Positions 1 through 11,659 of a stretch of DNA of 64,000 nucleotides are shown in pieces. Both the position numbers and the translations under genes were made by a program. A model generated the notes under the pieces. It was not told where the DNA came from. It ran no database searches and saw nothing but the letters and a program-made list of their open reading frames with translations. Within the stretch, counting starts at the first letter, position 1; the number at the start of each line of letters is the position of its first letter. This DNA comes from Saccharum officinarum (taxonomy: Eukaryota > Streptophyta > Magnoliopsida > Poales > Poaceae), in the NCBI GenBank assembly GCA_020631735.1, contig CM036179.1, positions 22,125,063 through 22,189,062 on the forward strand, given 5' to 3'.

Positions 1-882
1 CACATAGTCACCTACTTTGAAACTCAACTCGCTCCTTCGGATATCAGCATAGCTTTTCTGTCTAGACTGTGCTACTCTCAAATTATCCCTAATCATCCTC
101 ACTTGTTCCTCTGCATTGCGTAGGACATCTGGTCCAAACACTTGGGTTTCACCTGTCTGATTCTAGAATAGAGGTGTTCTACACTTTCGTCCATATAAAG
201 CTTCGAATGGCGCCATTTTTAGACTTTTCTGGTGACTGTTGTTATATGAAAACTCAGTGTATGACAAACTCTTATCCCAACTAGTACCATACGGTAAAGC
301 ACAAGCTCTCAACATATCTTCCAAGATTTGATTGGTCCTTTCGGTCTGTCCATCGGTTTGGGGATGATATGCAGAACTGAAATTTAGCTTTGTTCCCAAA
401 GCACTATGTACCTTATGCCAAAAATGTGATGTAAACTGAGTTCCTCGGTCAGATATGATCTTCTTTGGAACTCCGTGTAGGCACACTATTCTCTCCATAT
501 ACAACTCCGCTAGCTTTGTGCCACTATAAGTGGTTTTGACTGGCAAGAAGTGGGCTACCTTAGTAAGTCGATCCACTATTACCTAGATCGAATCATATCC
601 TTGTTGAGTGCGGGGCAATCCAGTAATGAAGTCCATACCAACTTCTTCCTATTTCCACTCTGGTATTTTCATTAGTTGTAGCAATCCTGCAGGTCTTTGG
701 TGTTCAGCTTTCACCCTTTGACAAGTATCACATATGGCCACATACTCAGCCACATCCCTTTTCAAACCATACCACCAATACTTCTCTTTGAGGTCTAAGT
801 ACATCTTGGTGCTTCCAGGGTGTATAGAATAAGCAGAATCATGTGCCTCTCGTAGAATCATATCACGGATAGCTTTCACTTC
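1..882 (-). pseudogene. Retrotransposon integrase (zinc-binding and catalytic core), broken
   Basis: The part at 649-879 carries the H-H-C-C zinc-binding domain (HPGSTKMYLDL... then CDTCQRV). The part at 163-576 is the catalytic core, with the second catalytic Asp in SDRGTQF and the conserved HPQTDGQTERTNQ, followed by FEALYGRKCRTPL. The remainder, at 1-160, continues into a basic C-terminal segment cut by the window edge. Stops on the coding strand at 649-651, 583-585 and 163-165 each fall where the family usually has Trp, so TGG to TAG is the simplest cause. The integrase would join the cDNA to host DNA; this copy cannot make it. Confidence 0.85.
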
Positions 883-930
883 AGGTACACATATTCTTTT
901 TCCAAACCATAGAGTACCATTCTCATCTAA

Positions 931-3117
931 TCAGAAACCTAGTGCCTTTCCAACCACTACATGCTCAGCAATCTCCTTTAATTTCTCATCCTCCAACTGA
1001 CCTTTACGTATCTCTTGCTCCAATGTAGGTTCTATAGCCAATTCTACTACATTATTGACAAAACCCAAGTTGAGATATTCTATTTCAGCTCGCAACTCTG
1101 CTGGTATAAATGTCAACTGAAGTCCGTTGGCATAGCTCTTCCGGCTAAGTGCATCGGCAACAACATTTGCCTTTCCAGGATGGTAATGCAATTCCAGATC
1201 ATAATCTTTAATCAATTCCAGCCAACGACGTTGCCTTAAGTTCAACTCGGACTGAGTAAAAATGTATTTTAAACTCTTGTGGTCAGTATAGATGTCACAC
1301 TTATGTCCGATCAAATAATGCCTCCAGATTTTCAAAGCATGGACAACTGCAGCTAATTCTAAGTCATGGGTTGGGTAATTCAGTTCATGCTTTCTCAACT
1401 GCCTGGATGCGTAGGCCACAACCTTTTCTTCTTGCATAAGCACACATCCAAGGCCTAGGCGAGATGCATCATAATAAATAGAGAAACTCTTACTTAAATC
1501 AGGTAGGGTCAACACTGGGGCTGTCGTCAACCTTCTCTTAAGCTCCTCAAAGTTAGCCTGACATTTGTCTGACCATATAAATTTGGCATTCTTCTCTAGT
1601 AGGGCTGTCATAGGCTTAGCTAGCTTAGAGAACCCTTCAATAAACCTTCTATAGTACCCAGCCAAACCCAAAAAGCTACGGATTTCACTAACATTGGCTG
1701 GGGCTTTCCAATTTAACACATCCTGCACTTTACTGGGATCTACGGCTATTCCACCATTAGAGACCACATGTCCCAAAAAAGATACTTCTTTCAGCCAGAA
1801 CTCACATTTGCTCCTTTTTGCATACAACTTATGTTCCCTGAGTTTTTGTAAAACGAGTCTTAAATGTTCAGCATGTTTATCTTCATTTTTGGAGAATATT
1901 AGGATATCATCTATGAATACCACTATAAACTTATCTAAGTACTCCATGAATACTTTGTTCATCAGATACATAAAGTATGCAGGTGCATTTGTTAGTCTAA
2001 AAGACATCAGTGTGTACTCATAAAGGCCATATCTGGTAGTAAATGATGTCTTAGGTATGTCAGATGCACGAATTTTTAGTTGGTGATATCCAGAACGGAG
2101 ATCAATTTTTGAGAACACACAAGCACCTTTCAGCTGATCAAATAAATCATCAATTCTAGGGAGTGGATACTTGTTCTTGATTGTGACTTCATTTAGAGAC
2201 CTATAATCAACACACATTCTTCGTGTGCCATCTTTCTTATCAACAAATATAACAGGTGCTCCCCAAGGTGAAGAACTAGGACGAATAAAATCTTTCTCTT
2301 GTAATTCCTTAATTTGTTTCTTTAGTTCTTCTAATTCATCTACCCCCATTCTATATGGTCTCTTAGCTATGGGTGCAGTTCCAGGCAAAAGCTCAATAAG
2401 GAATTCGATGTCGCGATCAGGTGGCATACCTGGCAGTTCATCGGGAAACACATCTGGGAATTCATCCACCACCTGATTCTCCTGGTTGGTAACATCGCTC
2501 AGCTGGTTGACAGTGGCGGTTGGTTGAGCTTGCACTTCCACTTCAACACAAATTCTATCACCACTTGGAGCTGTCACAACAACGGATTTCTCCTGACATT
2601 GTATCACTGCTCTATGCTGCTTCATCCAATCCATTCCTAGGATGAGATCAATCCCAGCGGTTCTCAGAACAATTGGATTTACTTTAAAAGCTACCCCCCT
2701 TAGGAATATACTAGTAGAAGGGCTCCAATAATTTGCTGGCATGCTACCCCCCGGTGAATTTACTAGCATGGGATCCTTCATGGCACACAGGGGTATGCTA
2801 TGTATTCTAACAAAAGCTTGGGATATGAAAGAATGCGAGGCACCGGAATCAAAAAGTACTGTAGCGGAGATGGAGTTGACGCTAAACGTACCCAGCATAA
2901 CCTCAGGCGCCTCCTGAGCTGATTCTGACGACACATGATTCACCTTGCCGGTGAACGGAGGTCGAGCGTTGGGTCTCTGGTTGTTCTGCTGGTTCTGCGG
3001 GGCCTGCCGGTTCTGCTTCTTTGGGCATTGGTATGAATAGTGTCCCACCTCTCCACAGTTGTAACATGCATTGGGGTTGCCTAGGGTGCCACTCTTGGTT
3101 GGAGCATTGTTGGACAC
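931..3117 (-). pseudogene. Retrotransposon pol: zinc knuckle, protease, reverse transcriptase, RNase H
   Basis: A 728-codon open frame starts with a CCHC zinc knuckle ([14 protein letters not shown]), which belongs to the end of gag. Then come an aspartic protease with DSGAS at about residue 91, reverse transcriptase with the active-site FIDDIL at about residue 400, and RNase H with YYDAS and [10 protein letters not shown], ending near ALSRKS. The frame continues upstream without an ATG, so the Met at 3117 is not a true start; the protein would be part of a gag-pol polyprotein. It is one base out of register with gag. A TGA at 931-933 separates it from integrase and probably replaced an Arg codon. 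Confidence 0.9.
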
Positions 3118-3329
3118 TCCCTGACGTGGCGCCTGATTGGTAGCTTGCTGTTGCTGGGGACGCTGCTGGCCCTGGTTACCAAACTGCGATGGGTACTAGG
3201 GACGCTGCTGGTTCTGGTTCCTCTAGGGATACTGGCCTTTGTTCCATTGGTTGGGTGGCCTTAGTTCCTCTGCGGAAAACCTTGCTGCGGGAAAGCTCGC
3301 GGGCGAGTGCTGCTACCCGACGCCTGTCC

Positions 3330-4067
3330 CTAGAGCTTCCTCTTCTTGAGGTCCATTTCTTTACGCTTGTTATCGATCACAATAGCACGATCCACCAATT
3401 CCTGGAAACTAGCATACTTGTTGGACATCAGTTGCAGTTGGAGTCCATCATACAGCCCTTTTAGAAAACGTCGCTGTTTGTCAGAATCCCTGGCCACTTC
3501 AGCCGGGGCATATCGCGACAGTTGTGCAAACTTGTCGCGGTATTCCGCCACAGACATGGACCCTTGCTTGAGAGCCCGGAACTCCTCTTGCTTCAGTTCA
3601 ATAAGTCCCTCAGGGATGTGATAGGACCTAAAATTCTCCGTGAACTCTTTTCACGTGATCTCTGGAGCATTCTCTGGGCGTCCATACTGGAATGACTCCC
3701 ACCAATCCTGAGCAGCTCCTTGGAGTTGACCTGAGGCGTACAAGACTTTCTCCAGATCGTTGCACTGTGCAATATTCAGCTGCTTCTCTATAGCTCTCAA
3801 CCAATCATCAGCCTCCATAGGCTCAGAGGCATGCGTGAACACAGGTGGGCGTCCTTTTAAAAACTCACCACGCTTGTCACAGACCTGCATAGGTGGGGGT
3901 GCTCCTGCTGGTTGCTCACCGAGACGGTCCATCACTGTCTGCATGAGCTGCGCTTGCATGGCCATCAACTGCTCAATTGTCACTGGCGGTGGCGGAGGTG
4001 GATCCACTAAAGCTCCGTGTCCACGCCCACGTCCACGGCCTCGGCCACGTCCTCCTCGGGCGGCCAT
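3330..4067 (-). pseudogene. Retrotransposon gag (capsid), broken
   Basis: The start at 4067 is followed by an RG-rich basic tail (GGRGRGRGRGRG), a Pro run and a capsid domain with PMEADDWLRAIEKQL and GAAQDWWESF. The frame stops at 3651-3653 (TGA, probably from Trp) and resumes in the same frame to a TAG at 3330-3332, where SVAEYRDKFAQLSRYAP is the typical second half of a plant Ty3/gypsy gag. Downstream there is a change of frame before the zinc knuckle near 3060. Capsid proteins package the element RNA; this copy is not functional. Confidence 0.85.
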
Positions 4068-4754
4068 CTACTTCCAAGCAATGTGCAAACTTTTAGGGAT
4101 CTTTCAAAAATTTACAAATTATTTACAAAAGGTAAATGACATAGCTGAAAATTTCTGGACGGGTGTCTACAACAGCAGATCAGAAATTGAAGTGTAACTC
4201 AAGTTTCAGAGATGCAACAGAGGCGCGGCATACATCGTTGGAAAGCTTAAGAAGTCTGCTACAACTTTTATATAGAACTTTTTCACAGATTCTGACGGCA
4301 ACATCATCAAAAACTGAGCTAAAAATTTCTGTTCTAAATTACAGACTGTACAAACTTGCTAGATTGTAGCAGGCATATCTCTTAAACCAAAACCGATAAT
4401 GAGGTGATTCCAGCGGGAAATGAAAGATACACAAGTCTAGTTCTTTCCACAAAAATTTCATAATTTTTGGACGTAGATATTTAGAGATATGAGACAAACA
4501 TTGCAGACTGCTCTGAAAAACAGCACAGCAGTGATGCAGAAATTTAAACCCCAACTAAGATAAATAAACACTAACTTAAGGTTTTGATAAAAAGAACATG
4601 TGGACAAGCCCACACTGTTCCAGCAATCACACAAACTCCAATCATCCAAGTTCAACAACACAATCAACGAGACAACGAAAGGTTCACAAAACATACACAA
4701 ACTTGACACGACTCTCGATCTAAAACGCATTCATTATGGCGGGGCTGCAAGCAT

Positions 4755-5664
4755 CTAAGGAGCGCAATCCACCATGGTGAACACCCTGGCCTTCTTCTTG
4801 TAAATGGTAGGCTGTCCTAGCTGAACGGCCATCTCATCTATCCGGTTCTGAAGGCGTTTTTCAGATTTTTGCGCCGCACGAAGCTCTTCCCTGAGTGCTT
4901 CGTTGGCCTCCTGCATGGCGCTGAGGTGCCTCACTGTGGTGTCCAAGGTGGGATCAGAAGCTGGAGGAGCCAACACCGCCCATATCTTCTCCTTCGGGTC
5001 ATAGCGTGGAAGATACCGGTAGCGATCATTCTGCATGTCCTCAAAACGCCGACCATGGTAATGCAGGTACGCCGCCTGCGCAGCATCTTCCATGCTGTCA
5101 TAGGCACTGGCACGCGCTGGCTCGGTGGCTATGGGTAGTCACAACATCTTGAGATTGGTCGGTGTTGTTCCAGGCGGTGATGATCACATTGGTCTTCCAG
5201 TATGCCGCCTCCACTGGATGCGTGTGCTCGGCACAGTAATACTTCACCGAGGCAGCAAACTCTGGATAGTACCCGGCTAGCATGGTGGTAAGGAGGTGGT
5301 GGTAATGGGCATCTTCGGGAGCTTCCTTAAACTTGTTCCTGGTGGTCCATCCTATCTCTTCTGGCTCCTCTGAAGCAGCTGGGGAGGACATTGGTGTTGG
5401 TGCAGAAGCGGTCTGGAAAACTGGTGGAGGTGTAGCAGCGGGGACTGGCGCATCCACATGTGGAATGGGTGCAGCCACGGGGGTCGAAGCAGGTCCATCA
5501 GATGCAGCCGCTGAAAAGGGCTCTACTTCCATGGGTTCTTCCTCCTCCTCGTCGGTGATGTGGACGACCTCTGGCACCACTGGTGGTACTGCTGGTGGTG
5601 CTGGTGGGGCAGGTGCTGCTGGAGTGAACTGGGCGACGTAAGCAGCTGCACTGAGACGAGGCAT
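4755..5664 (-). pseudogene. Extra ORF between 5' LTR and gag, acidic/Pro-rich then coiled coil
   Basis: Two overlapping minus-strand frames, 5664-5098 (188 codons) and 5093-4755 (112 codons), look like one protein of about 300 residues split by a single indel near 5095. The first begins MPRLSAAAYVAQF, has a long Pro/Ala stretch and an acidic run (TDEEEEEPMEVE), then a compact region with HYHHLLTTMLAGYYPEF. The second has a Tyr/Arg-rich stretch (NDRYRYLPRYDP) and a probable coiled coil (ANEALREELRAAQKSEKRL). I recognise no catalytic motif. Some rice Ty3/gypsy elements such as RIRE2 are known to have an ORF0 in this position; equivalence is inference. Confidence 0.6.
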
Positions 5665-5836
5665 CTATAGTTTTGATATAAAATATTATCAGATTCAATA
5701 TTTTATGCAATAGAATAGAGAATAGAGCATAAAATTTTAATAAAATACCAAGATTGAGATAGTAGCAAGTAAATAAATAATGTCAAACTCCTAGAAACGA
5801 CCATTTCTATCTAGGTTTGCGTCCTACAGTCGACAC

Positions 5837-5849
5837 GGCTTTGATACTA
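5837..5849 (-). other. Primer-binding site of the Ty3/gypsy element
   Basis: On the minus strand the sequence TAGTATCAAAGCC follows the LTR end after 3 nt. It is a degenerate match to the usual plant initiator-tRNA-Met primer site TGGTATCAGAGCC. Its position directly inside the LTR fixes the direction of the element. Confidence 0.7.
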
Positions 5850-5852
5850 ATT

Positions 5853-8800
5853 TGTCACACTCCAATTAAAGGACAATATAGAGTGCATACATCTTATGTG
5901 CGCCCCAGGAGTAGTCGCACACATAAGCCGACAAATTAACAGAAGTATCATCACTGTGTACATACATAATGTTATTACATCACGTAGTTCTTACATAACA
6001 AGCGAAAAAGTAAATAGCAACTCTCAGGCGTAGCGTCTAATCCACAGGGAAGGACGACTGGTTGACCCAAACCTAGAAATCTTCCGGGAAGTCCTCGTAG
6101 AAACTGTCATCTGTTACCCATCCGGGATTTTTATCCAAAAACAAAATATCAACAAGTGTGAGTACACTTGTACTCCGCAAGTATAGTATGAGGATTCATG
6201 AGGATCAAAAAGGTTAGACACAGTTGACTGCAGTTAGCACTTTTAGTAGATCAACATTTCATTATTAATCATTATTACGTTATGCTCAAACTCCCATTTA
6301 ACCCTCATGATCCACTACCAGAATTAAGAAGGGAAAGCATCATTATGATCTCGTCATCATCATCACAGTTCATCCAAGAATCAAGTAATCATTTATTCTG
6401 TGAGTTTTTCGGGCCGCTCGTGACCGTGAGCATGGCTGTTATAACAGTTTTAACACTCTGCAGAGGTTGTGCATCTTTACCCGTGAGTCGTGTTGCCCAT
6501 TTGCCTGGGGCCCGTCGACCCCCTAACACTCCCAAGGTGAGTAGGCAGGGTACACTATGAAGCCTTTCATAGGCCTCTTCTAACATGTTAGGGCCGCGAG
6601 GTTTCCTCGGCAGGCAGATATAGAGAACCCCCCTTTCGATGGCACAATTCCCGCAGGCTATACACATCAGAACAGAGGCAGTTCTATACCTAAAGTGGCA
6701 AGCCCCTCTTGCGCCCTTTCGGGTAACCTCTAACAACCTAGAAAAGATCCTATTACTGAGCTAAAGTCAGAGCCATATGACTCTCACGGTTGCACTGTAT
6801 GTCCCAGCTTTTGCCCTACAGACAAGTCCTTACGGAGAGTTTAGGGCAACATGATCGACATCATTTGCACCATCACCCTATATTTCAATTATTACCATCA
6901 TGTTTATCCGTTTGTTCCATAAATCATAGTATTGATCATGTTTGAATAGAGCACTAGCATTCTACCCATATGCAGTAAAACCCATAGGTATCGAGATATA
7001 AGTCATCAATGGCTAGGATGTCCTTATAGTCGAGCAATATTAGACACATGCATAATGAGTAGATTATATAATGAATAGGAATCAAGGTAGGCTCATGCTA
7101 TACTTGCCTTGGTTCATGAACTGCTGCTGGTCCTGCTGCTCCTCGTACGCGTCCGGATTCCCAACGTATTCCTCACCGTCTGAACTCGAACGACACGAAG
7201 TATAACACGCAATTCGGAGCAGACATACAAGCAAAACATAACTATGATTAGAACAGTACACCAACAATAAATAAATCTGAATAAAATGTTTACCAAAATC
7301 ATCTACGTCTCGCTAGGATCACAACAACGCGAAAAGCACGAAAAACGGAGCTACAACGCAAAAGTTACGCGCTAAACAAGGTTCCAAAACTAGCTATTAA
7401 ACTAGACTTAATCGAGAAACTCAAAAGCTTCTAACAGGTCTATCAGTGGCACTAATGCGTAGATTACGAAATTACGAAACTAACGCAAGTTGAACGGGTC
7501 GATTCGGAGCTAAAATGACGATTTTATAAGCGTTTTACTACAGTGGCAGTTCTATAATTAATCTAAAAACGTATTTTTCATATAAACCAAAGAAACTACG
7601 TTTTCCGAAAGAGAATGCGTACTCCAGAAGTACGCCAAGGACGGCGGGTTGGATAAGCAAGAAACCGAGGGTCTCTTTAAGAAAAAGGACCCACGAAGGG
7701 GTATGGGCGATCCTGGGCCGTTGATCAAGTGATGGACGGCCGAGAAAAGATGGGGGAAAGGAGAGAGAGGCCGGGTCACCGGATTTTGGGGAGGAGACGG
7801 CGGCGCCGCCATGGCTGGCGATGGGACCTCACCGGAGTTGGCCTAACCGACGCTATGGTAGACGGTTTTCAAAACCGAGAGCACCGGGGTGATACGGGGA
7901 GGAAAGCGAACTCGCCCCGGAGCAAAACACGGCCATGGGGTCACCCGTGCGGCGTGCCTGCCATGGCCGGCGGCGGAGAGCTCACCGGAGCAAGGAAATT
8001 GGGCGCTACGGAGCCCCATTCTCCAAACAGAGACTACGGGGAGAATGCGGAGGGGATAGGGATCTCGTTCACGTCACAAGTGCAGCCGGGGAAAAGCCCG
8101 AGGGGCACCCGCCATGGATGACGGCAAGAAGCTCGTTGGAGCTCATGGACACGGCCCTAGAGGCCACAAATCAAGGAAATAGAAGTATGGGGAGGGAGCG
8201 GGGAACGAGGCGAAGCTCACCGGGAGGAAAAACGGAGTTGAAGCGGCTTGAGAACGGTGGCCGACGCGGCGGGGCGGACGGCTCCTCCGGTGAGTCACTG
8301 CGGTGGTTCTTCGGGTGCTCAAATGAGTGCGAGAGAGAGGGAACTGGAGATAGGAAGGGCGGAGACGGGGTCACACACTCCTTTTGAAGGTCGGGGCAGA
8401 GGCGACGCTCCCACTCGCGTGGGACGTGGGCGCGGGCGGCAGTTGCCGTCACGACCGAGCGAGAGAACCGGAGGGAGCGGCTGGAGGTTGGAGAGGAGAG
8501 TGCCGACAGGTGGTTCCAGCGCGTCAGCCGCACAAGAGGAAAGAGGGGGCGCGGCAACGACGGTTGTGGCCTCCGACGCGGGCCGGCCCAGCAAGGAAGA
8601 AAGGAGGAGAGGGGAAAATCGCGGGCGGCCCAAGAAAATGGCCAGCAGGCCGACTGGGCCGAAAGGAGGGAGGGAGAGGAAAAGGAGTTTTCTTTTTCTT
8701 ATTTGATTTTCCAAAACCAATTTCAAATGTTTTTGAATATCTTTTGAACTTTGACTCAAACCAATCATCACAAAAATATAGTGCAACAGCATAAGTGCAA

Positions 8801-8934
8801 AAACAAATTGTTAACCTTATGATTAATTTTAATTTCACAAAATTTATTATTCCCTATATTTAAATGCACAAACAATTGCATATTTAAACCAAATTTATCT
8901 ATTTTTAAATAATACCAAAAATTAGGGTGTCACA
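5853..8934 (-). repeat. 5' LTR of the Ty3/gypsy element, 3.08 kb
   Basis: On the plus strand it begins TGTCACAC and ends GGGTGTCACA, so on its own strand it starts TGTGACACCC and ends GTGTGACA, with short terminal inverted repeats. The inner edge is set by the primer-binding site. A GC-rich block of about 1 kb (roughly 7700-8690) lies near its 5' end and produces long open frames in several phases. None resembles a known protein, so I do not call genes there. It holds the promoter and RNA-processing signals in an intact element. Confidence 0.85.
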
Positions 8935-8954
8935 ACCCCTAAAAAGAGTAGTGA

Positions 8955-10150
8955 ACCAAACCAAGATAACCTGCAACCTGGAGAGGCAAATTATTAAAAT
9001 AAACATTGCATAAGCCGCCAATTAGGGGGCAAGTTATTTTAAACACGTTACAAAAAGCCAGAAAACATGACTTGCTGCCAACAGGGGGCATTAATTAAAA
9101 AGTGAGGGCAGCGGCATAAAACAAGGCAAGATGCAACATGGGAACAAATTATTAGAACAAGCATTGCATAATCTGGAAACTAGAGGGCAATGTATCAGGT
9201 GAAAACCGGATCACCTGTGTAAACTTGAAAACTTTGAATCAAGACCACAGGATGTTGATCCAAGAGGCGCAGGAGGATTGGGTAATTTTACGCTTAACCG
9301 CCCGCTTCTAATCACACTTTTGCAAATCCCCCCTCCCACTCTTCCGTGTGCCCCCTTGGATCAACATCGTGTGGCCCAGATTAAAAGTTTCTAAGTTTAC
9401 ACAGGTGGTCCGGTTTCCATCTGATACATTGCTAAACTAGAGAGGCAAGTTATTATATAACCCATTATATGATCCGGGAAACATGACTAGCTAACAATTT
9501 AAGGGACATTTATTAAAAAGACAAGAGTAGCGGCCCAAAATAAGACAAGTTGCACCATGAGAAGCAAATTATTAGAAGAAGCATAGTATAAGGTGTCAAC
9601 TTAGAGGATAAGTTATTATACAACTAATATGTGGGATTTAGGAATGCAGTCGAACCTGAAAGGAAAAACGAAATAATGAAACTCAAAACTCATAAAACTG
9701 AAACTAAAATAAACATTGAAAAAATGAAATATTTAAAAGAAGAAGATATTGAAGAACAATTAATAACTTAATATGCAAGATTTATGGAGACATTCGAACT
9801 TGAACGGGAAATTGAAACACTGAAATAGCTACCAGAGACTGAAACTAAAATTGACAACTAGAAAGTTGAACTGAAATTGACAAATAAAAACTGAAAACTA
9901 AACAAGACATAATGAAAACAAAAAATTGTCAAAAAAATTAACTGAAACAAAAAATTAAATTGAAATTGACAAATTGAAACTAAAAACTCAAGAAGAGTAA
10001 ATGAAAAAATACTAAAGCAAGCAATGCATAAGCTGCCAATTAGATGGGCAAGTTATTACGAAAGCGATGAAACATGACTTGCTGTCAACTAGGGACATTT
10101 ATTACAAGAGCCAAGAAACATGACTTGCTGCAAATTGAAACTGAAATTGA
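8955..10150. repeat. Degenerate tandem repeat, unit about 160-190 bp
   Basis: The phrases 'gaggcaaattatta', 'gcattgcataa', 'gggcaagttatt', 'acatgacttgctg' and 'catttattaaaaag' recur in the same order at about 8975-9130, 9131-9553 (interrupted by a MITE), from 9554, and again near 10015-10135. The copies differ by many substitutions and small indels. No coding potential is seen. Confidence 0.6.
9191..9428. mobile_element. MITE with long imperfect terminal inverted repeats
   Basis: The left end TGTATCAGGTGAAAACCGGA is matched in inverse by the right end TCCGGTTTCCATCTGATACA. The similarity continues inward for about 70 bp (GTGTAAACTT..., GTTGATCCAAG). No protein is encoded. It sits inside one unit of the degenerate tandem repeat; the flanking phrase 'aactagag(a)ggcaa' appears on both sides and may include the target-site duplication. 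The superfamily is uncertain. Confidence 0.75.
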
Positions 10151-10435
10151 TAAGAAAAAATTAACAAAAAATAGAACTGAAAATGACAAATAGAAAATGA
10201 AAACTAAAGAAGAGAGAATGAAACAAAACCACTTAAATTGAAATTACAAAGAGATGAACTGAAATTGACAAAAAAATGAAATTAAAAAATAGAAAATGAA
10301 AACTAAAGAAGAAAAATAAAAAATAAAAAGCTGAAACTCAAATTACAAAAAAAATTGACAACCAAAAAATTTCACGAAAATTGACAAATAAAAAGATGAA
10401 AACTAAATTAGACAAAAAAAAAAGAAACAGACCTC
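9640..10435. other. A-rich low-complexity tract
   Basis: It is made of degenerate 'gaaactgaaattgacaaa' and 'aaaactaaa' strings, overlapping the last units of the preceding tandem repeat. No gene or clear transposon end is seen. Confidence 0.6.
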
Positions 10436-10499
10436 ACAGCCATTCTCAGAGAAAGATAGAACGTAATGGGCTATCACGAACACAATTGCGTACAAAGTA

Positions 10500-10660
10500 T
10501 CAGTGGAGAGAGAGGATCAGCTGGGCTGGCCTACCGTGGCCTGGTGCTGCTCTATAGCAGGCCTGGTGTCGAAAAAAAAATGAAGAGGAGGAGTGGGTGG
10601 AGAGAGAGGGTCAACTAGGCTGGCCCGTCGTGGCCTGGAGCTGCGCCATCGCAGGCCTGC
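10500..10660. repeat. Two direct copies of a ~60-bp GC-rich segment
   Basis: 'ggagagagaggatcagctgg' begins near 10504 and a diverged copy, 'ggagagagagggtcaactag', near 10600. Each continues through a 'ggctggcc...cgtggcctgg' phrase to '(a/g)caggcctg'. From about 10670 to 11650 I see no gene; 11360-11560 is AT-rich and may be an old MITE. Confidence 0.55.
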
Positions 10661-11659
10661 ACCGGTGGTCGTGCAATCACGAACGAGCGCGACCAGTCAC
10701 GATAATAACTGTCCGTATCCAATTGTAGCAGGATCTTGTAGCCTGCTAGTCATATGAAAATATGAGCTTGTTTGATTCACTCCAACGTCTCATCAAGACA
10801 GACAGATAGTCACCGAAAAGTTTCGACTCCATGGCATGAGAATCTCAAATAGGAACTGGCATAGCGGCATACCTCTAGCTGCTTCATCATTTACTTACAT
10901 ACTAGAAAGGTCCACAAGAGAGCTCATACATTTTCGCTTTCTACTATTCATGAAACGTCGTGTTTATTATGACCTTTTGAGCAGCAGTATTTTTTGCATG
11001 AAACAAGAACAAGCTGTGTTCCGCTTGACCAGCACGCCTATTCTGTGCTGATGCGCTCCGGCCACAGGAAGCATGTTTCGTTTGGGCTAGAGGAAGCAGG
11101 CAACATTTGCATCCATCAATAGACCTGATGCATTCCACTTCACAAAACGGCCGATGGCCTGCACGAGCGAGGCCCACGGCCCACCTCCTCTTCTTTCCTT
11201 CCCCAAACAGAAAAAGCCTGGCTGCTAAGTCTACCGGCCCATCTGGCTGTAGGCCGCAGCCTGGAGTCATTTGTACCCTCTTTCCTAAAATAAAAAAGAA
11301 TCAGCCTGCTCGGCTGCCTTTTTTTCTCTAGTTGTTGCTGCAGGAAGTGCAGCCGATCGGACTATGTTAAAATTTATCAAGTTTAACCAGATCTATATAA
11401 AAATATACTAATATTTATCATACTAAATAAATATTATTAATTATATTCATCATGATTCATGAAACATATTTTATAGTATACCTATTTGAAATCATGTATA
11501 TTACTATTATTTTTATATATATAAAGTTAGTCAAATATAGGATAGTTTGATTTTCACCAGACCTAGAATTACATCCTTCTTAGGAGGTAGCAGCGACTAG
11601 CGGGGGAAACATCGACGGATTTCTAAAAAATGAGACTGACCCCAATTTGGACAGAACAG

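Larger units (their letters stand above)
1..8934 (-). mobile_element. Ty3/gypsy LTR retrotransposon, 5' LTR and most of the interior, decayed
   Basis: Read on the minus strand the order is LTR (8934-5853), primer-binding site, an extra ORF, gag, zinc knuckle, protease, reverse transcriptase, RNase H and integrase. The element runs off the left edge, so its other LTR and target-site duplication are not visible. Protease-RT-RNaseH-integrase order is the Ty3/gypsy order. The gag style and LTR ends (TGTGACACC...GTGTGACA) suggest a chromovirus of the Tekay/Del type, but the integrase C-terminus, where a chromodomain would sit, is outside the window, so the lineage is not settled. Every ORF block is broken by a stop or frame change, so this copy is non-autonomous. 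Confidence 0.9.

Noticed and set aside
7558..8840. Open frames of 85-157 codons in several phases
   Set aside because: They sit inside the GC-rich part of an LTR. High GC alone gives such frames and no domain is visible.
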